A stretch of 64,000 bases of DNA. Origin: Hydractinia symbiolongicarpus (lineage: Eukaryota; Cnidaria; Hydrozoa; Anthoathecata; Hydractiniidae). The DNA lies in the NCBI RefSeq assembly GCF_029227915.1, contig NC_079884.1:16308001-16372000 (forward strand), given 5' to 3'. This document shows positions 12,076-23,243 of this stretch, piece by piece. Position 1 is the first letter of the stretch. Each line of letters begins with the position of its first letter. Position numbers and translations under genes: made by a program. The notes beneath the pieces are model-generated. The model did not search any database. It was not told where the DNA came from and saw only the letters and a list, made by a program, of their open reading frames with translations.

Positions 12076-12374
12076 GAGATCTGATTGGTTTCTCAAGTTT
12101 CCGTTAATTATGAAGATAAATTAATTTATGCGTAAAAAATTGAATACTAACAAAAAAACAATAATGGCGGCTAAGTTTATGTGCGAAAGGGACGCTGGAA
12201 TGTTTGTTCTTCTGGGCTGAATTTATTTTTGTGAAAAATAAAATATTTGGCATTGTTAGTATAGCTTAACGTGTAAACAGAATTAAATAGCTTTTAGTTG
12301 TACTCAGAGGCTGTTAAGGTAAGCTTCTGTTTTTTTTGCAGTGCAGTTGAGGACAGTCAGGGAAATCATGAGAT

Positions 12375-12442
12375 TGAGGGATCCCTCAATTGAGGCATCC
12401 GTATTTTCCGAATTTAAGATGCCTCAATTGAGGGATCCCTCA
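12375..12442. repeat. Perfect foldback, 25-bp arms
   Basis: TGAGGGATCCCTCAATTGAG... (12375-12399) is followed after an 18-base loop by its exact inverse (12418-12442). Each arm is itself built of two shorter palindromes (TGAGGGATCCCTCA and TCAATTGA). Confidence 0.85.
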
Positions 12443-13937
12443 GTTGCACGATACACGAACACCAACTGTTTCTGCCAAGCTAGGCAACAAACTTGGTATA
12501 CTAATCTACATTCTTTAATTATGTGCCAACGAGGTTTATCGTAAATGTCAACACTGATGTAAACACATGAAGGCTATGTTTCAAAGGAGCATTACATGTT
12601 TTATTAATGTGTGAAAGCAAAAATAATTTTTTGCACTGGTTTTGAGGCAGGAGTGTAACTAACTTTGTTTGTGCAGCTGTTTACTTCATGAATCTTGGTC
12701 AGATGATCAGTTATTTACAGTCAGGAGGAGGTATAGCTACTAGACTCTAACGCTAGCTATGCTAGCTTTTGTGCACAGGGTGTAGTAAAAAACACAATGA
12801 AGGTTTCCTTGAAGACATGCTTAGCAGCTATCTAGCTAGCTTAAATACAACACAAGGTATATACAGGTATACATAACTAATCCTATTTCTCCCGAACAGA
12901 CCTTCTTTTACACTCTAGCTAATATTCTTTCGGTGCAGAACACATAAACAAAAAAATAAAATCATATGCTGTTGATTTGGTTGAAAAAGATAAGAAACTG
13001 GATTAGGAATTTCAGAACATTTAAGTAACTAAATAGTTATATATACGCTTAATTAAATCGGTTACAGATTAAATAACAATCGATTTTACAGATTAAATAA
13101 CATTTTCTCTGACTGCATGAAATGCAACATCCTATGTTTTATGACTTTAATCTCTTAGTAAAGCAACAAACATAAATTTATTGAATAAAGTCAATTGGTT
13201 TGACCATAGTGGCCATTTAGTTGTCAATGAGTTTCCAGGGACCCGTTTCGTGAAAACCGAAACTGCAATATGATAAAAAAGAAGGATAAAAAAGAAAGAT
13301 ATTGAGTTAACACTTGTTAGGCGGTTGTCTAGTTGAGTGATTTTTGTAGCTCAAATGGCTTTCAATCTGCTAGGACTTCCTTCGCAGGACCTTTGTTGAT
13401 AGCAGTACCAACAGGAACTGAAGAGGCTATCTTGGGTAAATAATTTCAATAATAAAATGATAAAAGGCATCTTGAGTAATTCTAATCACAAAACCCTCTG
13501 AGAATTCTGTGGCTTGGTAGCTAGCTATAGCTAGCTAAAAATACTTTAACTTTTAACTATAATATGAAATAAAGAGTGTATAGCTAGCTACCTTGGTTTG
13601 CACAACGTCTGTAGCTACAAAAGTACGTCTTGGACCTTTCCTAGCTAGCTAGCATAGATGGCTGAAAACTTTAAAATAAATATATATATATTTAAAATTT
13701 GTTCGTAGCCAAAAAAAAGCGAAGGCAACACTGCAATCATGTTTTCTTGAAGCAAAAACTCAAAACACTTTAGCTAACTTCTTTCTGATTAAAAATAAAA
13801 CTCTATCCTTGATTTCGATCCAAGATTGTTTTGCATAAATTATAACAATACGGTGTTCTCGGCGGTCCGCATGCAATTCTTAACAAAATGACCAAATTTT
13901 GCATAAATTAAAAATCAGCACGAATCGTGCTGATTTT
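12443..13937. other. Non-coding stretch with clusters of AGCTAGC palindromes
   Basis: No gene seen. Short self-complementary AGCTAGCT/GCTAGCTAG runs recur (about 12750-12840 and 13515-13655). Confidence 0.4.
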
Positions 13938-14030
13938 AACCAACCTGGCCCAGGGTCATTTCTTCGCGCCGTCTGGGATATCAAAAAAGCGAAAAATTGC
14001 CCTGGGAACGAGGTTGGCATGAATCGTCAA
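13938..14030 (+). repeat. Dispersed 'AACCTCGTCCCCAGG' repeat, copy 2 (inverted relative to copy 1)
   Basis: Ends are ACCTGGCCCAGGGTCATTTC and CCCTGGGAACGAGGTTGGC. It matches copy 1 (11985-12075) in the opposite orientation. Confidence 0.6.
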
Positions 14031-14983
14031 ACATCAAAGTAATTTTGACATCATCACGTTGCTCGTCGGCAAAATGTTCGGACCGATCGATCCAAGAATT
14101 GTGAGTCACGGACGGACCCACCACGTACTAAAGATACACGTGCAGGTAATATTTACCATGGCCCGTCCCCGTCTGTGTGTAGCCTGCTGCGAATTTCCGA
14201 CCTGGTCGCCGTTGTAAGCATTTATCTCCAACTTAAAAGGAGACTGAAAAAAACGATAGCTGAAGAGGAAAATTTCAACTAGTGTTTTTAACTCTAGGGG
14301 GGAGTGGTTAAATTTGAATTACGAATGTGCAACTGAAGTTATTAACCCTATTCATGCAGGCATTAGCCGGAATGGCACGAGCAGCAAACGAGCCAATTGT
14401 AAACCCCTTATGATTGGAGTTGTTCTTTCGCACACCGTGACCGTACTTTTTTGTTACAAAGTATGCAACACAGCTTGTTTGTAGTGGATATACATTATAG
14501 GTAGCCAGACGCTAAAATTTCACGGGTTTGTATTCGAATAATGTATGTATTCAATAATGTAGTTTTCGATTAAGTCAAAGTTAAGACACAAATCCTATGA
14601 TGATAATTCTCTGATTGTTGTGCACAAAAGCTGCACCACAACTAAGAATGAAAAGATTTGTTTCACTTTTCCACGATTTTTTCCTAGTTTTCTCCTAAAA
14701 TCCCCAATTGACTAATTTTAAAATTCTCTGATTTTCAGGTTAACCATGTATACAAGGAATTTAACTACCAGGACAGACAAAATAATTCTTGCAATGCAAT
14801 ATAATAGTTTACAAAAAAACAAATCTTCGCAAAATTACTGAAAATGACTTATTCGCTAAAATTATTGTTGTTGTTTTGCTATATGATTTACAAGGGAAAC
14901 CCAAATTATTTGCACCAAAAGAAATTTCTTAATGACCAAGATGAAAAAAAATTATCAAACGATCTCGTGAAAAAATTCATGAA
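14031..14983. other. Non-coding stretch
   Basis: No gene or repeat recognised. Confidence 0.4.
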
Positions 14984-15199
14984 TCATTGTTTTAATTCGC
15001 AATTTTGAATTCCGCAATTTCTTGACACAATATCAGATTTGCAATCTTTAATTCCGCAATTTGATGATTGTATCGCTAATTCGCAATCTTTAGTTCCGCA
15101 ATTTACGATTTTTTCGACCATAAATTCGCAATCTTTAATTCCGCAATCTTTTCTTTTAGACGATTTAGCGAAGCGTCGCCTCTCAAAAAATAATGCCAT
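14984..15199 (-). repeat. About 42-bp tandem repeat, open on the minus strand as a Cys-repeat peptide
   Basis: The units carry TTCGCAATCTTTAATTCCGC-like sequence. On the minus strand a 71-residue frame contains five repeats of the type [ND]CGxx[DN]C at 14-16 residue spacing (for example NCGIKDCE). No signal peptide is visible. This may be only a minisatellite that happens to be open; a small gene cannot be excluded. Confidence 0.5.
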
Positions 15200-15869
15200 A
15201 TTTTTGTTTAATGGAAACAGTTTCTATTAATTCGTTTTAATACGGTAAGTGCTGCTTTCATTAGACGTCTTTTATTAGTATGAGCACTATGATGACGAGT
15301 TTTGTCAATGTTCTCCACCATGGATACTATTGTCAAAAAACACGTGTTTGAGCACTAGATGAAAAGTAAATCAGTGGGAGAGTCCCGATGATTTTTCTGT
15401 TTGATATCTTTTTGTGAAGTATATATTGCTTCTAACTGGTCTTGCCCAGTATCTTGGAGGTTTTCGTTCTTTTTTCTTCTTGTTTGTTCTTTTATTTGAA
15501 TCAGTAATCAACATCTTCATCTTTGTGTCTTTCAGTTAAAAATGAAATCACCGAGATGAACATATTACATGTTGAAATCCAAACATTTTAACAATTTCCT
15601 TACTCAATTAACTTTACTTAACGCTATATTTTGAGCAAAAACAAAACTGAACAATTTTTCATTACTTTTGTTATGTTCAAGCATGCCGAAACGTTTATTC
15701 ACCTGTTTTCATTTTAAAAAACCGATACATGTTATGTCACTTTCACGATCGGCACGGAGTGATAGCTATCCGATAGCCAATCTATGCCGAAACAACACAT
15801 TTTAAATGAAACAAAACCCCTATGCGATACGCTTTTTAAGACGCTGCGATAGTAAATCGTCTAAAACTA

Positions 15870-16318
15870 ACCACGGGGTGTTGGTCATATAGTTTAATCT
15901 GTCAGTGCCCTGTAAGGTTATGGACTAACTCTGGGTTTAAAGCTTCCCTCCTGCCAATAAACAAGTTGGCTTCATATTAAAATTTTGTCTATGAATCTTT
16001 TTTTTTTTAAAAAAAAATGTCGATCAGTTCTCAAGAATTTTGGCTTAAAATTTTCATGACATCATGGATTAGAAAAAATGAGATGCTGTTTTAAGAGTTT
16101 AGATATGTGGTGGGTGATGTAAATATGTTTTCTTCTATCAAGTTTCATATTTTGTTCATATTTACATGCATATTAATACTTAGTTACCCTGATTATTATT
16201 TACAACATCAATTGTTTCTGAGCATCTAATCTATTTCAAGGACCAATGTTGATAACAAACTATATATGTCTGAAATGGCCATCCTTGTAAAAATTCTTCG
16301 AATAAAATAAATAAATAA
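15870..16318 (+). mobile_element. SINE-like retroposon with AAATAAATAA tail
   Basis: A gene-free segment that ends in CATCCTTGTAAAAATTCTTC followed by an AAATAAATAAATAAA tail (about 16300-16318), the look of a non-LTR retroposon 3' end. The 5' boundary is a guess. Confidence 0.35.
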
Positions 16319-16769
16319 AATAAAGATGATTTCATAATTCTGCAAAATTGGCTAAACTTCAAGACTTATATCTTTCAATTCAAAAAAGATTTTTTAAAAA
16401 AATAAAAAAATTCGTAGACAACTTCCATATGAAATCAACTTTTTTCTCATAGGAGGTAAGCTTTTAAAAAAGGTACACTTAAATTACCTTCTAGCCCTAG
16501 CTAACTGTGGCTATTAAGCTGTCATTAAAATGTTATGTTCATGTGCTCCTACAGACCCATATTCACGGTAAAAAATATCCAAGTTGAAAAAAAAATAAAT
16601 AAAAAAAAATAAAAAGTATAGCTATAATCTAATCAACAAGTATAATCGAAGCTCTGAACAAACTCCAATTACAGCCTTAGATTGCTTTTTTTTGTTTTCT
16701 TTCTGTCAATCAACTTTCTGTGGTGCTCAAACTTGTCCCTTCTAAACACTTATGATAAAGTGGTGCTAG

Positions 16770-16945
16770 ATTGTTTTTGGTCCTGGAAACAAGTTTATCT
16801 TTGCTGATCGGCCAACCAAACAGTTTGGGATGTAAACATACTATTTTGTTGATTGGAAGAGGGTCATTAATATACCCTGTCCAACCCATGCTAGCATGGA
16901 AAACAGACGTTAAGCCGAGAATGATGATGATGGTGGCATTATGGA
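16770..16945 (+). mobile_element. Truncated RTE-like LINE 3' end
   Basis: It contains GGGTCATTAATATACCC, CCAACCCATGCTAGCATGG and a short ATGATGATG tail. The same order occurs, inverted, at 39252-39350, where it closes the RTE-type element in the EHBP1 intron. A 5'-truncated copy of the same family. Confidence 0.65.
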
Positions 16946-17468
16946 AACTTGTAAAGATCAGCAACTCATCTAGCTATTCTTGCAGACTGGAACGCATCAT
17001 GATACCAGTTCAACTAATATTCAGACTAAGCACCCATTATGAAATGGTGTACGCATGACGTTTTTGTGGTAAAACCTTCATAAATTCAAGACTGAATTTT
17101 TTAGGAATTCTTTTTTTTATATTTTCAAACTTTATTATGTTTCAGATACTGGTAATCTTTGCAATTTAGTTACATTTCAATGTGTTTTTGGTTTTAAGTT
17201 TTGTTTAAGATTTTTAAGGTTTGACCGTAAAAAGTCCTTGTTGTACACTAAAGAAAAGTGCGGAAGGAGAGCAATATGTCTGCAAGAATAGCAGGACTTT
17301 TCGGATGTTAGAGAATATGATATTTGCACTTCCAAAATAATAGAGCTTAAGTGTGCGAATTGACATTTGGTACAACAATACAATGAAAAAAAAACCTTCA
17401 GCTGAACATAAACAATAAAGCAAACATATTTCAATACAAAATTTTATAATATTTAGCACTGTGTCCTT

Positions 17469-17717
17469 TTATACATCATTTTCAAAGTCTTTTGGATTTT
17501 TTCTTGAAAGATGGTGATGATGATTCTCTGCTGCATTAATAACTAATCCAAGTGTGATGAAAGCAGGTGCGACATAAAATACCTGACTCATAAAACGTCT
17601 GTACAAGTTAGCAACTCCTTTAGAAAAAAATCCAGCAAACGCTCTCTGTTCAAATGGCGACAACGAGTACGATATTACATTTTTATACTTAATTAAGTTT
17701 CCAAATTTGGCGCCCAT
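17469..17717 (-). CDS. UQCRQ: Cytochrome b-c1 complex subunit 8 (QCR8/UQCRQ)
   Basis: The product is 82 residues from the second ATG (MGAKFGNL), the same length as the human protein; an ATG two codons upstream is also in frame. The signature ISYSLSPFEQRA and the C-terminal KNP...FENDV match UQCRQ closely. A single membrane segment lies at about residues 39-58. UQCRQ is a small nuclear-encoded subunit of mitochondrial respiratory complex III that binds near cytochrome b and the Rieske protein. The coding part is one exon here. The 5' end faces a plus-strand candidate gene about 140 bp away, suggesting a shared promoter. Confidence 0.93.
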   Translation of the reverse strand: MGAKFGNLIKYKNVISYSLSPFEQRAFAGFFSKGVANLYRRFMSQVFYVAPAFITLGLVINAAENHHHHLSRKNPKDFENDV

Positions 17718-17855
17718 GATCACGAAACGCGACTACAGTTTTATCAAATTACAGCGAAGAAAAAGAGCTGAACTCAGTTCGTAGCTCACAGATACCCTCT
17801 TGCTTAAAAGTTTGTGATTGTATTTGCGCGCATGCGTTTAACAAGAATATTCAAG

Positions 17856-18359
17856 ATGGCAGATATATTTGTAAACACGAAATCGAAACTGAATTTCCCG
17901 ACTTTTCTTTATTCGGCCTCGTTCGAACCAAAGAAAACAAACATTACAGGTAAACTTGGTATTTTGGAAATAAACAATTCGCCCTGCATTATCTCACCCA
18001 GATAAACAATGACTAAATAATTTTTTGTCGTTTTTTCCCGAGTAGTTAAACAATTGTTTATAAAAAAGTATAACCCATGTTTGTCCTAACAAATAATTGT
18101 TCGTTTCCCTTGCCAGTTAGTGACTTGCTTAGCCTTTTGTAAACAGTTTTTAGCTTCTCTTTTGACTCCTTATTAGATTAGGATCGGCGTGAAAGAGCGT
18201 GCTCTATGTCCAAAGTCCGTTGGATATTATAATGCCGTTTCTTTTCTCTTTCATTAGCTTCGCCTGCTTTTTGAATTTTGGTATTTTTGTACCTTCTGTT
18301 GATCAGGTTTAAGACCTATAACAAAAATGCTTTCAGGCCGGAAATCCAAAATCATCTAG
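17856..18359 (+). CDS. Possible small two-exon gene of unknown function, head to head with UQCRQ
   Basis: Exon 1, 17856-17949, starts at an ATG in good context (AAGATGG; another in-frame ATG at 17832). It encodes MADIFVNTKSKLNFPTF... and ends in a GTAAAC donor in phase 1. A matching acceptor (CTGTTGATCAG) precedes 18307, where the frame continues GLRPITKMLSGRKSKII to a TAG at 18357-18359. The joined product would be about 48 residues, basic, without a signal peptide or membrane segment. I do not recognise it. The acceptor has a weak pyrimidine tract, and other downstream exons are possible. Confidence 0.35.
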
Positions 18360-19039
18360 TTGCGAGGCCCAATTTACTTTGTCTGCCTGTTATACCTAAA
18401 AAATCGTTCAGCTGTCACAATTTTAGGGATTTAGATCTCAGGACCAAATTATTTATGTAATATTATTCAATTCATTAAATCCATAAAATACATAGCAACA
18501 AATATCCTAGGTCTTTAAAATAATTGTCATAATACTTATTTCGTAATATCTCAAGGCTTTGACAAGGGGGTATTCCCATTTCCAAACCTAAGTAATTTAC
18601 ATAAATTTGCATGTTATTCACCTCATAAAATACAGTTAATTATTTGTGTAATTATACCCCCGTTGACAGAAGATCTAAAATTGAAGAAAACTCTTCACCT
18701 CTGCTGGGGTGATCTCATGGCCAGACTGTGCCAAAAAGGCTTAATCTTGATGATATATTTCCAAAATAAAACCAATTATGCCATTCGACAAATCATTGAC
18801 TTGAAAATCAGTTCCTTGTTTTTAAACTTCACAGACGACATCCAAAATGCGGCAGAACGATTTTCTAAACCGATACTCTTTATATGACCATGGATGTACG
18901 AAAATCCATACATCCATGATATGACTTTTTAATGAAGCTACGTGAATATTGACACTGTGAAATACGATGGCTCTGAGGGGTCACACTTTCTCTCATTATT
19001 TTTTTAAATTTATCTTCTCTTTTCATAATTTTTCTGTTT
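18360..19039. other. Non-coding stretch
   Basis: No gene recognised. A small foldback (CATGGATGTA...TACATCCATG) sits at about 18890-18920. Confidence 0.4.
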
Positions 19040-19265
19040 TTTAAAAAATTTTCTATTTTTTTTTTTTTAACTTTTTTGTTCTTTTTTTAAAACTTTTCCG
19101 TTTTTTCATAACTTTCCTGCATTTTCCAAACTTTTCTGTTTTTTCCAAACTTTTTCCCGTTTTTTCCAAACTTTTCCGGTATTTTTAAACTTTTCCGTTT
19201 TTCCCAAACTTTTCTGTTTTTTTTTCCAAACTTTTCTGTTTTTTCAAACTTTTCTGCTTTTTTAA
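19040..19265 (+). repeat. T-rich minisatellite, about 18-20 bp unit
   Basis: Roughly ten imperfect copies of TTTTTCCAAACTTTTCYGTT. The minus-strand frame through it (repeats of KFGKNRKVW type) is a by-product of the repeat. Confidence 0.75.
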
Positions 19266-19739
19266 AATTCTGTACCGTATTATACATCGTCTTGTGCCAG
19301 GGCAAGTTAATTATGGCTTATTTGAGAACGACAAGTGTGCCTTCCTCTTAAAGCGTTGTGTTTTTTGTCTTTGATTGTAGCTATTATACTGTGTTGAAGA
19401 ACATATTTATTTAGTAAAATAGATTTTCTAGCAGTGTTTGGAGGGTAGTCTTTGTTGTTACTTTGATCTATTTTTTTTGACAGCCACAACCAATTTTCGT
19501 GTTATGTGCGTTGTTACAAGCTCGTGAGCTTGTATTAAAACGCAAATGTGTCCTACAAGAATGGAAATTTTTGCCTCTCTGAGCACCGACACGGGAGTAG
19601 TCGTGTGTTCGAATCTCATCTTGGTAACTATTTTTACTTTTTTTTTCTTTTTACTAACTCGTAACTAACTATCTCCGAAATAATCAATTGCAACGTCACA
19701 GATTTAAATTTCGTACCTAAACTCTCTAAGTACTTGGAA

Positions 19740-20072
19740 GTCATCTAAATGACGTTTCAGGCCAAATTTGGTATTTGTTTTCGACAAAACTTACCACCAT
19801 AATTTTGATTTTTGTCACTTAACGTCATTTTAGGCCAAATTGGTCCAAAAATTAAAACTATTTTAGACAAAACTTGGCAAAGTTAACAAAAAAAGTATGC
19901 CGAACATGGTGACATTAAAATTTTGATTTTTTGTCACCTAAATGTCATTTTAGGCCAAAATTGGTTCGAAAATTAAAATACTTTATTTTCGGCAAAATTT
20001 GGCACAGTTAACAAAAAAGTATGCTGAATATGATAGTGACATCAAAATTTTGATTTTTGTCACCTAAATGGA
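19740..20072 (+). repeat. Tandem repeat, about 125-140 bp unit, under three copies
   Basis: The phrase 'TTTTGTCACCTAAATG...TTTTAGGCCAAAATTGG' followed by 'AAAATTAAAA...GGCAAAGTTAACAAAAAAGTATGC' recurs with 10-20% difference. Confidence 0.7.
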
Positions 20073-20310
20073 GTTTAAGCTCATATACGTTTCAATCGCG
20101 CGACTTTTAACCATGAATGATAGGCTGTATTTTTTGTTAGCAGAAATTGTAAAATTGGGTTGCATTGTGGATGTTTCATAGTTGTGCATTTTCAATAGCG
20201 AGATAGTTTATGCAGCGCCTGCATATTGTTTATTTTTTAAAAAGATAAGATTAGTGTTCACAAGCTTTATTTAACTAACTGGTAAAGTAAAGGTGTTTCC
20301 ACCAAAGTTT

Positions 20311-20619
20311 TCAAAAGTGAATATAGGCAGAATTAAGGTCTCCCCAAATGCCTGGAAAGTAGTCTGCGAAAAATAAAATTTCCACAACAATACGTAAGAG
20401 AAAAACGAAGACGCTCCACCATATATAAATAATTACGAGAACGAAATTCTTTTTGTAGCGAAAAGAATTTCTCGTTTTCGCTTTCTTCTTTCTGTCAGTC
20501 AGTTTACCCCAGACTGACCCAACGAAAATTGAAATTTCGAGGAATTTTCCGTTCAAGAAGATCTCACAAATCAATTTCGAAAAATAACTGCGTAGTCCAC
20601 AAGAAATGTTATTGCCCAT
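20311..20619 (-). CDS. Doubtful small membrane protein frame, unrecognised
   Basis: From the ATG at 20619 the frame encodes 102 residues starting MGNNISCG, which fits an N-myristoylation (MGxxxS) plus palmitoyl-Cys pattern. A Lys/Arg-rich segment and a long hydrophobic, Trp-containing segment (about residues 60-85) follow. An in-frame ATG lies 15 codons upstream. No homologue is recognised and the sequence lies between repeats, so it may be chance. Confidence 0.22.
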   Translation of the reverse strand: MGNNISCGLRSYFSKLICEIFLNGKFLEISIFVGSVWGKLTDRKKKAKTRNSFRYKKNFVLVIIYIWWSVFVFLLRIVVEILFFADYFPGIWGDLNSAYIHF

Positions 20620-20760
20620 CTGAATAGCAAAATATGTCGTGTCTAACTTCGTAACAGAAATCACAATTTAATAGACAGCTTTTTGTAAACTTTATTCGCG
20701 AGGTTGTTTACGTATATCATACGTCTTGTTATGGATAATATGCTGAGGCATACGATAAGA

Positions 20761-21790
20761 TCAGAAATAGCAGATCATCAGATAGTTTTCTGCATCAAAC
20801 AAATGTGGCAAATAAGACATGCTATCGGGTCTTCCCCTAGGGCCACCGTAATGACTGCTTGAAATTATGTGTTTGTTCCAGTCATTGAGAATGGAAGTGA
20901 GATCTTTCCTTATTATTCCCGATGAAACAAAACCTGATACAGTCCAGTATAACTGGGTCATTCGCAAATAAATCCAAATCAGTTAATTCCACAAAAAATC
21001 GTCGCCGCCATCCGATTCTATCTCGTTGTAGGATTGACCAATAGGCTTCGATTTATTTGTTTTTTGGGGGATGTTACGATACTGAATGAATCAATGACTG
21101 ACTGATTTCTGTCTACACTTGTTAGATAAATGTGTATTGGCTCTATAATCGAGTGTTCAGTTCCATCATCGGCTTTCATATGAGAAGGGACACCTTCTAT
21201 TTTTTGTTCCGTTTGTAACTAATACTTCGCAATGATATCGGGCATTTTGTTTGAAGGTCCTACTTCCAACTAAAGAAGCTTTCTTGAAAACCCATCGATA
21301 CAACCATGAATACAAAAACCATACGGTTTAAGTTTGTCATGGCCGTCAATGTGCCAAACAAAGTTTGGCCCCGGGGTAACATATTTGCGTCTCCGTATTC
21401 TGCGGCCTTTTTCTTAGATCAACTCCTTCGGGCCAATTTCTTTCATCATCTTTCTGATATCTTCACATCCGCATAGTATACCTCGATATTGATATTAAAG
21501 CACGATGTACATGGCGATAACCCATTAACGAACCACTGCCTTGAAGTTCTTCTTGTACAGCTTCGAATACTACGTTTCTTGGTAATCTGACTGTTCCGAG
21601 TGCTCGTTTTTTACAGCCTTTTTGACGTAAACTTGTTTTTATTGTTTACAAACTTAATTGATAGCCATGGCGATGCTCTAGCAATTCTAAGATTTCCAAG
21701 TAAGTGAATCCATCGTTAAAATACTTAAACATATGTTCATCCATGTTGCTCGATTTCTAATGTTCTCTCACTATATTTTATCGTCGCATG
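20761..21790 (-). mobile_element. Decayed DDE/rve-integrase-type transposon
   Basis: Read on the minus strand in several broken frames, it gives in order: a helix-like MDEHMFKYFNDGFTYLEI start; LGTVRLPRNVVFEAVQEEL; WHIDGHDKLKPYGF followed by GCIDGFSRK; a KADDGTEHS segment; a QSYNEIES / RIES-type segment; and FVSSGIIRKDL...WNKHI plus a GRPDSM..LPHLF end. This is the order of the integrase-core proteins common in cnidarian and fish genomes, with the catalytic Asp in WHIDGHD and an Asp in KADDGTE. Frameshifts and stops interrupt it throughout, so it is a dead copy. Ends (TIRs) were not identified. Confidence 0.7.
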
Positions 21791-22097
21791 TGCATGTGCG
21801 TCAAAATAAAATAAAATAGCCGAGTTAAAAATATATATTTTGAAAAAACTTTTTCAAAAAAGAAATAAATATTTTAAAAAAATTCAGAAGAGTTGCATAC
21901 AAAATGAAAAAAGGAAAAATAATAAAAAAATTCACAAAGTTTAAAAAAATCCAGAAAAGTTGAAAAAAAGGAAAAGTAAAAAATAAAGAAAAAGAAAAAA
22001 TAAGATTGGTGAAAATCGTGACCACTCGCGTCCATCGTTGTGAAAACTTAGTATTTTGGCGCATTTTTTCATTTTTCGTGAATTTTTTGTGGCACAT

Positions 22098-22914
22098 AGA
22101 AAAATCACGGCTTTGCCTGTCGTAGATTTTCGGTCTACAAATTATCGCCCTTCGTACATATTCCGGCTATTATCATTTCATGCAAGCTTAGCACAAAGAA
22201 CGATTTAATCTATATTATAATACCCGTATACGTCTGTCCGTCCGTCCATCCGTATAAATAAAACTTGATTTAAAAGCATAGTAAGTACTTATATAGAATA
22301 AAGGTACTTTTCTATCGTTTTCAGTTATATTTGGGTGCCCAATATGACATATAGGATGATTTAGGTCATTATATTACAAAATGAACGGTTTGCTTTGTAG
22401 CCCCTTTAATCAATAATCGAGAAAAATTTGAATATCGTCCCACAGGAGTAAAAAACTCTTTACGATACTAGACACAAGAACCTAAACGCGTGGTTTCCAC
22501 TATCGCAAATTGCTAGAAACTAAGTTTCTTTTCAGATTCTGTACGGCAATACTTTGCAGGTCTGACTGTACATGCGCAGTGAGTTAGTATTTCAGGCAAT
22601 TATCGCAAGGGTTCTTCCTCGATCGTCAGTTGGCCTTGGCGTCGCAAACTTTTTCTAACAGTGTTTAATGTTCTTCATATTTTTTATTTTTTCATGTACC
22701 ACCAAACTTCGAGTTTATGACGAAAATCGTGAACAACAGACTACAAAGATATATATATTGTAACATCCACGGCATAACAAATGTTCATCTTCACGGTTTT
22801 TCTTCTCCCCAAAAAAGGCTATAAAGCTCCTACGTTTGGGTCCATGGGCTGAAGAAGTTTTTTTCATCCAGTTGCTGATCATCATGCCATTCATCATAGT
22901 TGCGAAGTTCATCA
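22098..22914. other. Non-coding stretch
   Basis: No gene recognised. It contains an ATACCCGTATACGTCTGTCCGTC-type repeat end near 22220. Confidence 0.35.
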
Positions 22915-22934
22915 GAAATGTTACATATTGGGCT

Positions 22935-23035
22935 AGAAGTGTATTGTATTGTATTGTATATGTGCTTAGCAAAGTCAACGAGGCGAAAATTGTATTGTAT
23001 ATGTGCTTTGCCAAGCCAACGAGGCGAAAATACCT
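22935..23035 (+). repeat. Tandem duplication, about 46 bp, with GTATT run
   Basis: TTGTATTGTATATGTGCTTWGCMAAGYCAACGAGGCGAAAAT occurs twice. A GCCTC/GAGGC-containing duplicated segment also appears at 24012-24090, on the far side of the MITE. Confidence 0.6.
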
Positions 23036-23243
23036 ATTATCACCATATTGAGTTGTTATTTATTCTTGATCACCCATTGCTGGGAAGAAGTGAACAGAAT
23101 TGTCAAACTAGAGTAATCGCTGTCGACTCAAAAATGGTCCCTTTCTACGCATCTCCACGACTTTGGCGGCTCTGATGTTTTGATGGTTTCATAATAAAGA
23201 CATATTAGAGTGCGTGATTAACGCATTTTTTATTGGTTGTTAA

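Noticed and set aside
19087-19305. Lys/Phe-rich minus-strand frame
   Set aside because: It is entirely inside the T-rich minisatellite and has no unique sequence.
21825-22097. 90-codon Phe-rich minus-strand frame
   Set aside because: Low-complexity A/T sequence with no splice context or recognisable motif.
22715-23014. 99-codon minus-strand frame
   Set aside because: Partly made of the GTATT and 46-bp duplications; no motif recognised and it overlaps repeats.
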